From Alistipes sp. (lineage in GTDB: Bacteria > Bacteroidota > Bacteroidia > Bacteroidales > Rikenellaceae): DNA of 5,350 nt. The notes beneath the pieces are model-generated. The model saw only the letters and a list, made by a program, of their open reading frames with translations, did no database searches and was not told where the DNA came from. Both the position numbers and the translations under genes were made by a program. Positions 1 to 4,292 of the stretch are shown here, one piece after another. Each line of letters opens with the position of its first letter. The stretch's first letter is position 1. The stretch spans positions 1 to 5,350 of the forward strand of contig JAFOEH010000139.1 of the NCBI GenBank assembly GCA_017380275.1, read 5' to 3'.

Positions 1-154
1 CATCAACACATCATTCTTTCACAATATCGACCTGGAGCGTAACCACCGAACATACATCATTGGTACATCGTTGCTGACAAACGACGTGAACTTCACCGTG
101 CAGATCGTCGATGGATTTAATGATGACCCGTACGTCGAGTATAGTCCGATATAA
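1..154 (+). CDS. Fimbrillin / Mfa-like fimbrial subunit, C-terminal end (5' truncated)
   Basis: An open frame enters from the left edge (first full codon at 2) and ends at TAA 152-154, giving 50 residues. The tail contains the stretch DLERNHRTYIIG, then SLLTNDVNFTVQIVDGFND. A run of the type 'xxLERNxxYxIxGxLLTxxxxxTVxVxxxW/Fxx' is a common C-terminal signature of Bacteroidales fimbrillin-like proteins (FimA/Mfa-type subunits and anchors). It corresponds to the last beta-strands of the C-terminal domain, including the donor-strand region. Such proteins are exported lipoproteins that assemble into surface fimbriae. The N-terminal lipobox and most of the fold lie outside the window, so stalk, tip and anchor roles cannot be told apart. 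The gene converges on the minus-strand operon to its right and shares the terminator at 200-233. Family assignment rests on a short tail and is moderately sure. Confidence 0.55.
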   Translation, partial: INTSFFHNIDLERNHRTYIIGTSLLTNDVNFTVQIVDGFNDDPYVEYSPI

Positions 155-199
155 CCTCTCCTAGGTGGATAATAATCCCTAAAAATTAGGCGGATATAC

Positions 200-233
200 A
201 AAAAACTCGGACTGCATAAGGTCCGAGTTTTTT
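200..233. terminator. Bidirectional intrinsic terminator between convergent genes
   Basis: A 7-bp GC-rich stem, CTCGGAC (206-212) with GTCCGAG (221-227), encloses an 8-nt loop. It is flanked by six A on the left (200-205) and six T on the right (228-233), so each strand reads as hairpin plus U-tract. It lies 46 nt past the fimbrial stop on the plus strand and 17 nt past the DUF4252-like stop on the minus strand. It can therefore end both transcripts. Confidence 0.9.
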
Positions 234-249
234 ATTTTCAAAACACCCC

Positions 250-801
250 TTAGGGCTGCATGGGACTCTCTATCTCCGCGTGTTGGAGCTCGGAGGCGAG
301 CATTGTGGTGATGTCGCTGAGGGTGATGTAGCCCACGATGTCGTACACCACGCACTTGCCTCGGCCGCTGATGAATATCAAAAACTCCGCAGGCTCCTTC
401 GGGCGGTGGCGCGTGGCCTCCAGCACATCGATCGTTGTCGTGCCGCTGATAGCCATCCGCGACTCGTAGATCTTGGGGCGGGTATAGGTCGCCCAGCGTT
501 TCACGCTATCGTACCAGCTCTTCTGCGTGCTGTTGTCGAGCGAGAACTTCATCTGGTAGATCACCTGCACGCGCCCCAGCAGATTGTTGTTGTCGTGGCG
601 GCGCGACTCGGGCGTGAGCGTGCGCAGCAACTCGGCGGGGAACTGCATTATCTCGGCACCCTCCATCTCCTCGGCCGAGTAGCGTTCGAAGCGATGCTTG
701 ATTGTCTGGTACCACTGCAAGAAATCCTTCGTCTGTGCCTGTGCCGCGTCGGCCAATGCGAGAGCGAGCAGGAGCGTGCATATCCTGAAAAATCGTTTCA
801 T
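250..801 (-). CDS. Secreted DUF4252-like protein, last gene of ECF sigma operon
   Basis: A 183-residue protein of unknown function. The N-terminus is a signal peptide (charged MKRFFR, hydrophobic core about 7-17) with a likely signal peptidase I site AQA|Q after residue 22. The mature protein is therefore periplasmic or surface-associated; no lipobox cysteine is present at the right place. The body looks alpha/beta: a helical part about 25-61 (FERYSAEEMEGAEIM), strands about 75-90 and 112-128 (ESRMAISGTTTIDVLEA), then about 139-170 with EFLIFISGRGKCVVYDIVGY followed by ITLSDITTML. The late pattern of hydrophobic strand, glycine turn, strand 'VxxIxGxIxLxDIxxM' resembles the C-terminal part of DUF4252, a Bacteroidota family often encoded beside ECF sigma factors. 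I recognise this by pattern only. The start ATG (799-801) is 11 nt after the beta-barrel gene's stop, consistent with one transcript ending at 200-233. No catalytic motif is visible. Confidence 0.7.
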   Translation of the reverse strand: MKRFFRICTLLLALALADAAQAQTKDFLQWYQTIKHRFERYSAEEMEGAEIMQFPAELLRTLTPESRRHDNNNLLGRVQVIYQMKFSLDNSTQKSWYDSVKRWATYTRPKIYESRMAISGTTTIDVLEATRHRPKEPAEFLIFISGRGKCVVYDIVGYITLSDITTMLASELQHAEIESPMQP

Positions 802-812
802 AGCCTACATTT

Positions 813-1628
813 TTAGAATCCAATACCTATGGTCCACTGCTGCGCCTCGGGGCCTCGGCCCGACTTGAAGAGTTGCGTGGGCTGATACTCGGCATAGACG
901 GAGAACCATCTGAAGGTAAAGCGTGCCTTCACGCCCGCCTGCAGGAAGTTCACGGGCAGGTTGTGCTCCTTATCCTTCTTGCCGCCGTTGTATTTGATTT
1001 TCGTGTGTGAGTTCATCACCATATCGACATAACCGCCCACCGAGAAGGCAAATCGGTTGGGATGGCCAAACATCACCTCGACGGGCAGATGCACCGCCGC
1101 CACATTGAACTTGCTCTTCTTCACGCCGCGCGAGCTAACGTCCGCAATGGCGTAGGGGGTGAGCACGCCACCCTGCTTGGTGAGCGAGAGCGAGCGGTCG
1201 AGGCGGTAGTTGTTGGCCCTCAGTCCGAGGCCCATCGTGATGCCGATGTTTCGGTGGCGGTCGAAGGCTCCGAAGCTAAAGAAGTTGATCGAGAACTGCG
1301 TCGAGCGCCAGTTGTTCAGATCGAGAAATCCCGCCTGCTCAGGGGCGTAGAGGCCGTAATCGACGCCCGAGAGCGAATTCCAGCCCAGCTCCACCATCGG
1401 GATTGTCGTCAGCGAGCGGCGACCTATGGCGAAGCGTGTGGGGTGGCGATATACCCACGCTATGACCGAGGCCTGCACCGTGCGTTGCTCGTTCTGTAAC
1501 GTGAGCGAATCCTTCTCGTCCAAGAATTCGATTCCATTAACGCCCAGCATCAGCTGCGCCTGGGCTTTGTCGGCGCACGCTGCGATGAGCGCCAGTGCCA
1601 AAATGATTTTAAGAAAAGAGTGTTTCAT
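813..1628 (-). CDS. Predicted outer-membrane beta-barrel protein
   Basis: A 271-residue protein with an N-terminal signal peptide (hydrophobic core about 5-18) and a likely signal peptidase I site AQA|Q after residue 24. The mature part is rich in alternating polar/hydrophobic stretches, with glycine and aromatic residues at strand ends: STQFSINFFSFGAF, NIGITMGLGLRANNY, FAFSVGGYVDMVMN, FLQAGVKARFTFRWFSVYAEY. The chain ends in WTIGIGF with a terminal phenylalanine, the usual C-terminal signal for BAM-dependent outer-membrane insertion. This fits the small porin-like barrel families of Bacteroidota (outer-membrane beta-barrel type, roughly 8-12 strands by eye). A lysine-rich segment about residues 213-223 is probably an extracellular loop or periplasmic turn. 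The gene sits 30 nt after the small membrane protein gene and 11 nt before the DUF4252-like gene. Its ligand is unknown. It may be the product or the sensor of the sigma module. IAAC at 15-18 could read as a lipobox, but the AQA|Q site is the better choice. Confidence 0.75.
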   Translation of the reverse strand: MKHSFLKIILALALIAACADKAQAQLMLGVNGIEFLDEKDSLTLQNEQRTVQASVIAWVYRHPTRFAIGRRSLTTIPMVELGWNSLSGVDYGLYAPEQAGFLDLNNWRSTQFSINFFSFGAFDRHRNIGITMGLGLRANNYRLDRSLSLTKQGGVLTPYAIADVSSRGVKKSKFNVAAVHLPVEVMFGHPNRFAFSVGGYVDMVMNSHTKIKYNGGKKDKEHNLPVNFLQAGVKARFTFRWFSVYAEYQPTQLFKSGRGPEAQQWTIGIGF

Positions 1629-1658
1629 ATCTAAAAAAGTTGAGTGATTTCCGATTTG

Positions 1659-1985
1659 TTAGTCCAACGTGAAGATCGTGCGGAAAATATCCTCCTGCGG
1701 CTGCAGCTCCTCTACGGCCATCTCATCCAGCATACGCTGGGCGTAGTACTGCGCCTCCTCGAGCGAGTAGATTTCGCGACCATTGACCTCGCCCCACACC
1801 TTGGGACGGAAGCTCCACGCCACCACCGCAACGACTACGGCACACACCACTGCTGTGGCCCACTGCCAGCCGTGGCGGGTGGCGGGGTGTAGTGCAATGG
1901 CTACGCGCTGCTCGCGCTCACGCTCGAAATGGAGGCCGAGGGCCTGGTCGATGAGCTGCTCACGATTGATGTTTTTATGCTCCAT
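1659..1985 (-). CDS. Small single-pass membrane protein, candidate anti-sigma factor
   Basis: A 108-residue protein with no family I can name. Residues 1-39 are charged and probably helical (REQLIDQALGLHFEREREQR). Residues about 40-59 form one transmembrane helix rich in Val and Ala between tryptophans. The last 49 residues start with VWGEVNGREIYSLEEAQYYA, a 'VNGxxIxxxEEA' segment, then an acidic amphipathic helix. The ATG (1983-1985) lies inside the last codons of the sigma factor gene, an 11-nt overlap in another frame, so translational coupling is likely. In known ECF systems the gene directly after the sigma factor, with a cytosolic N-terminus and one membrane span, is commonly its anti-sigma factor. 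That role is inferred here from position and topology. No zinc-binding HxxxCxxC motif and no FecR-type sequence is visible. It could also be a small sensor subunit without anti-sigma function. Confidence 0.75.
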   Translation of the reverse strand: MEHKNINREQLIDQALGLHFEREREQRVAIALHPATRHGWQWATAVVCAVVVAVVAWSFRPKVWGEVNGREIYSLEEAQYYAQRMLDEMAVEELQPQEDIFRTIFTLD

Positions 1986-2478
1986 AGTCTAAAATTTTAT
2001 TAAGTTCCTCTCTCAGTTTTGCTTTGCCTCGCGAGGCTGCCATACGCGCAGCCGTCGGTGTTGAGCCCGTCAGCGCGGCTATCTCGTCGAACGACATCCC
2101 CTCGACCTCGCGCAAGTGGACAACCTCGCGTTCTCGCTCGGGCAGCGAGGCTATGATGCGGCCGATGTGTCGGCTCAGCTCCTCGGCCGTGGGGGTGTCG
2201 GCAGGTGGTTCGGCAGGGCTATCGGCACTCTCGAGCGGCAGGGTGTAGCCGATGCGCTGGCGGTGGCGCAGGCGGTCGATGGCCATATTGCGTGTGGAGG
2301 TCATCACCAGCTGCCGAAAGCCGCTCTGCCTGATGAACAGTCGCCGTCGCCAGAGCCTCTCGTAGAGATCCTGTACCAGATCCTCGGCCTCGGCACGGTC
2401 GTGCAGCAGACTCGCGGCATAGCGATATGCCGAGTCCTTCAGGGTGAGAAACTCTTGGTTTAGGTCTTGACTATTCAT
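1975..2478 (-). CDS. RNA polymerase ECF-type sigma-70 factor
   Basis: A 167-residue protein of typical ECF length, with only regions 2 and 4. Region 2 spans about residues 10-75: FLTLKDSAYRYAASLLHD, then AEAEDLVQDLYERLW (core RNA polymerase binding, helix 2.2) and TSTRNMAIDRLRHRQR (2.3-2.4, -10 recognition). A proline-rich linker follows (about 77-99). Region 4 is about 100-160: IIASLPEREREVVHLREVEG, then the helix-turn-helix FDEIAALTGSTPTAARMAAS (about 130-150) that reads the -35 element. It directs RNA polymerase to a regulon that probably includes its own operon. The ATG at 2476-2478 is the first in frame before region 2 and has an AT-poor leader with no Shine-Dalgarno sequence, as is normal in this phylum. 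It is the first gene of the four-gene minus-strand operon. The regulon and inducing signal cannot be read from the sequence. It is not next to a TonB-dependent receptor or FecR gene, so it is not the classic iron or glycan type. Confidence 0.93.
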   Translation of the reverse strand: MNSQDLNQEFLTLKDSAYRYAASLLHDRAEAEDLVQDLYERLWRRRLFIRQSGFRQLVMTSTRNMAIDRLRHRQRIGYTLPLESADSPAEPPADTPTAEELSRHIGRIIASLPEREREVVHLREVEGMSFDEIAALTGSTPTAARMAASRGKAKLREELNKILDYGA

Positions 2479-2507
2479 CCGTTTGCTGATCCGCTGCGCG
2501 CGACTTT

Positions 2508-2515
2508 CACATATA
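2508..2515 (-). promoter_or_regulatory. Possible -7 promoter element for the sigma operon
   Basis: On the minus strand the sequence TATATGTG differs by one base from the Bacteroidota -7 consensus TAnnTTTG. It lies about 30 nt before the sigma factor ATG, which would give a leader of about 25 nt. No clear TTTG -33 box is present at the usual distance; only TTTC occurs nearby. An autoregulated ECF promoter of different sequence could equally sit in this 90-nt gap. Confidence 0.3.
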
Positions 2516-2568
2516 ATACGTTCGAGTGGGGGAAATGTAACATCCGCCGAGCAGAAAAAATCTGCATT

Positions 2569-2603
2569 AAAAAACTCGGAGCTTCATTGAAGTCCGAGTC
2601 TTT
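2569..2603 (-). terminator. Intrinsic terminator of ddh
   Basis: ACTCGGA (2574-2580) pairs with TCCGAGT (2593-2599). An inner 3-bp stem, CTT (2582-2584) with AAG (2590-2592), extends the hairpin past a bulged base at 2581. On the minus strand the hairpin is followed by six U (2574-2569). It starts just past the ddh stop at 2606 and lies upstream of the sigma gene, so the two genes are separate transcription units. Confidence 0.85.
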
Positions 2604-2605
2604 GT

Positions 2606-3502
2606 TTATACCAAGCGGCGGATGATCTGGTCGCGGTCGCCGTCGAGGAAGTCGATCAGCGGGATCTCGATCATCGTGTAGGCTCCGGGCTGCTGGCGCA
2701 ACACGGCACGAGCACCTGCCACCAGAATCTGGCTCGTCAGGCCGGGGTTGTCGATACTCATATTAAACTCGAAACGCTGGTTCTGCGTCTTGCCCGACAC
2801 GCCCTTGCGCACCATATTCACGCCGTGTCCCATATCGAGCAGCGCATCGACGCTCTCGACCTGCTTGACGTGCGTCTCGTCGTGGATGAAGTAGGCGTCG
2901 GTCTTGATTGCCTCGGCCACCTTGTCGAAGTCGTAGCCCTGCTCCAGCTCGATGTAAACCATACGGCGGTGGAGTCCCGTTCCGACGGGGATAGTCATCG
3001 ACAGAGCCGCCTTCACGCCCTCGATGGCCTTCACCGCCACGGTGTGGCCCATACTCATACCCGGGCCGAAGTTGGTGTAGGTGATACCCTGCGGCGCGCA
3101 TACCTCCAGCAGCGCACGCACCACCGAGTCGCTACCCGGATCCCAGCCAGCCGAGATCAGGGCCGCAGCACCGTTCTCGCGTGCCACAGCATCCAGACGG
3201 CGGCGCTGGTCGGCGATGCCGGTGTGGATGTCGTAGCTATCGACGGTCGAGATACCGAGCCTGAGGGCTGCCTCGGCACTCTGCTCCACAAGGCGCGAGG
3301 GTGTGCAGAGGATGGCAACATCAACTCTCTCCAGCTGCTCAAGCGAACTCACAACGGGATATTTCGACTCGCCCGCCGTGGCCACCGATGAGGCACGACG
3401 CACGATACCTGCAATCTCAAAATCGGCTGCGGCCTCCAGGGCCTCAACCACATACTTTCCAATATTGCCGTAACCCACGACGGCTGCTCTGATCTTATTC
3501 AT
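2606..3502 (-). CDS. ddh: meso-Diaminopimelate D-dehydrogenase
   Basis: A 298-residue NADPH-dependent enzyme (EC 1.4.1.16). It reversibly converts L-2-amino-6-oxopimelate (open form of tetrahydrodipicolinate) plus ammonia to meso-diaminopimelate, in the lysine and peptidoglycan pathway, in the cytosol. The Rossmann motif is G10-Y-G12-N-I-G15. R35-R36 after the second strand are placed to bind the NADPH 2'-phosphate, as in known Ddh. Family blocks follow: CTPS (66-69), VDSYDIH (87-93), SAGWDPG (117-123), NFGPGMSMGHT (144-154), then the dimer/substrate region with IPVGTGLHRRMVYIELEQG and the tail NPGLTSQILVAGARA. The length is close to the approx. 300-residue Ddh forms and shorter than the Corynebacterium type. 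I chose ATG 3500-3502, giving MNKIRAAVVG. An upstream in-frame TTG at 3538 would add 12 residues, but it lies inside the promoter -7 element. The gene is monocistronic, with its own promoter and terminator. The family is very sure. Confidence 0.95.
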   Translation of the reverse strand: MNKIRAAVVGYGNIGKYVVEALEAAADFEIAGIVRRASSVATAGESKYPVVSSLEQLERVDVAILCTPSRLVEQSAEAALRLGISTVDSYDIHTGIADQRRRLDAVARENGAAALISAGWDPGSDSVVRALLEVCAPQGITYTNFGPGMSMGHTVAVKAIEGVKAALSMTIPVGTGLHRRMVYIELEQGYDFDKVAEAIKTDAYFIHDETHVKQVESVDALLDMGHGVNMVRKGVSGKTQNQRFEFNMSIDNPGLTSQILVAGARAVLRQQPGAYTMIEIPLIDFLDGDRDQIIRRLV

Positions 3503-3535
3503 AGTGGTGAATAATTTATGTTGTTTCTTACATCG

Positions 3536-3543
3536 CAAAGATA
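3536..3543 (-). promoter_or_regulatory. Bacteroidota-type -7 promoter element of ddh
   Basis: On the minus strand TATCTTTG matches the TAnnTTTG consensus exactly. It lies 33 nt before the ddh ATG, giving an expected leader of about 25-30 nt that is AT-rich and lacks a Shine-Dalgarno sequence. No good TTTG -33 box is seen about 19-21 nt further upstream, so promoter strength is uncertain. Its position rules out the upstream TTG as the ddh start. Confidence 0.65.
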
Positions 3544-3605
3544 ATAGTTTTTGGTAGCGACGTGCATCGTTTGCCAGATTTTTTTTGCCGAGGTGTGAAA
3601 ATCCT

Positions 3606-4280
3606 TTACTCCTCCTCGACGACCATATCGTAGCGGATGCCCTTGCGGGGAGTGATCTTCTTCTGCTGGAAGAGCTCGCTCACAGTCACGAACTTATAAC
3701 CCTCCTTCTGCAGGGCGGGGATCGCCTGTCGGAGTGTCTCTGCCGTGGCTCCGTTGCCCTCGAAGTCGTGCAGCAGGAATATCTGTCCGTCGGCGGCGTT
3801 GGTCATAAGGCCCTCGACACGCTGCTCGACACTCACCGCTGCATCCCAATCTCTGGGGCAGTAACCGCCGATGAAGATCAGCGGGATGATGCGGTGCAAC
3901 TGCTCGTCCTCATCGATGTAGGGCGCGCGGAAGAATTGCGGCTCGCGCTCGAGGTATTTGGTTATGGCTGCCGAGGTCAGCGCCATCTCGTCGCGTCGTG
4001 CATCCGAGTCGAGCTCGGTCATATGGGGGTGCGTGAAGGAGTGATTCTCCACCTGGCAACCCATCTCCACGGCACGCTGCATCGCCTCGGCGCTCTTGTC
4101 GTTGATGTTGCTGCCGATCACGAAGAACGATCCCCTTGCGCCAAACTCCTCCATTACGTCGAGGATCTCCATCGTCGTGGAGCTGGGACCGTCGTCGAAC
4201 GTCAGTGCGATGTATCCCTTATCTCGTGTGCAGCCGACAAGAGCCGTCAAGGCCGCTAGAAGAATTAGTAATCGTTTCAT
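3606..4280 (-). CDS. Lipoprotein polysaccharide deacetylase (NodB/CE4 fold)
   Basis: A 224-residue metal-dependent deacetylase. The signal peptide ends in lipobox LVGC, so C17 is the predicted lipidated residue and the enzyme is membrane-anchored in the periplasm or at the surface. The CE4 motifs are in order: motif 1 TFDDGP (27-32; D29 base, D30 metal), motif 2 H80-SFT-H84-P (metal histidines), motif 3 R118-A-P-Y (groove arginine), motif 4 RDWDAA (143-148) and motif 5 LLHD (169-172; H171 acid). All catalytic positions are present, so it should be active. The domain fills almost the whole mature protein (about 22-205). CE4 enzymes remove N-acetyl groups from peptidoglycan or chitin-like glycans, or O-acetyl groups from xylan. 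The RDWDAAVSxxQRV segment reminds me of acetyl-xylan-esterase-like members, but the substrate is open. The start is 12 nt after the transporter stop, so co-transcription is likely. The C-terminal tail (206-224) is charged and ends in VVEEE. No clear terminator is seen before ddh. Confidence 0.9.
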   Translation of the reverse strand: MKRLLILLAALTALVGCTRDKGYIALTFDDGPSSTTMEILDVMEEFGARGSFFVIGSNINDKSAEAMQRAVEMGCQVENHSFTHPHMTELDSDARRDEMALTSAAITKYLEREPQFFRAPYIDEDEQLHRIIPLIFIGGYCPRDWDAAVSVEQRVEGLMTNAADGQIFLLHDFEGNGATAETLRQAIPALQKEGYKFVTVSELFQQKKITPRKGIRYDMVVEEE

Positions 4281-4292
4281 AGTAAGGTATTT

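Noticed and set aside
19..201. 60-codon minus-strand frame at the left edge
   Set aside because: It is opposite the fimbrial gene tail, runs into the terminator and has no coding character.
280..816. 178-codon open frame on the plus strand opposite the DUF4252-like gene
   Set aside because: It mirrors the minus-strand gene over nearly its full length, is rich in His, Arg and Leu with no domain or signal pattern, and crosses into the terminator-facing gene. It is a by-product of GC-biased codons.
1572..1581. Lipobox IAAC in the beta-barrel protein's signal peptide
   Set aside because: The cysteine lies within or at the end of the hydrophobic core, a clean AQA|Q site follows, and barrel proteins ending in Phe are rarely lipidated.
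2825..3391. 188-codon plus-strand open frame opposite ddh
   Set aside because: It lies wholly within the confidently identified ddh gene and shows no protein family features.
3503..3538. TTG-initiated 12-residue N-terminal extension of ddh
   Set aside because: The TTG is part of the TATCTTTG promoter element, the extra residues do not fit the family, and MNKIRAAVVGYG is the normal beginning of the Rossmann fold.
3541..3605. Possible terminator between the deacetylase and ddh
   Set aside because: There is a run of eight T on the plus strand and only a weak AT-rich GATTTT/AAAATC pairing. No GC stem with a U-tract on the minus strand is present.
3585..4259. 224-codon plus-strand open frame opposite the deacetylase
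   Set aside because: The minus strand has complete CE4 motifs and a lipobox. The plus-strand product has no recognisable motif and is low-complexity, so it is an antisense shadow.
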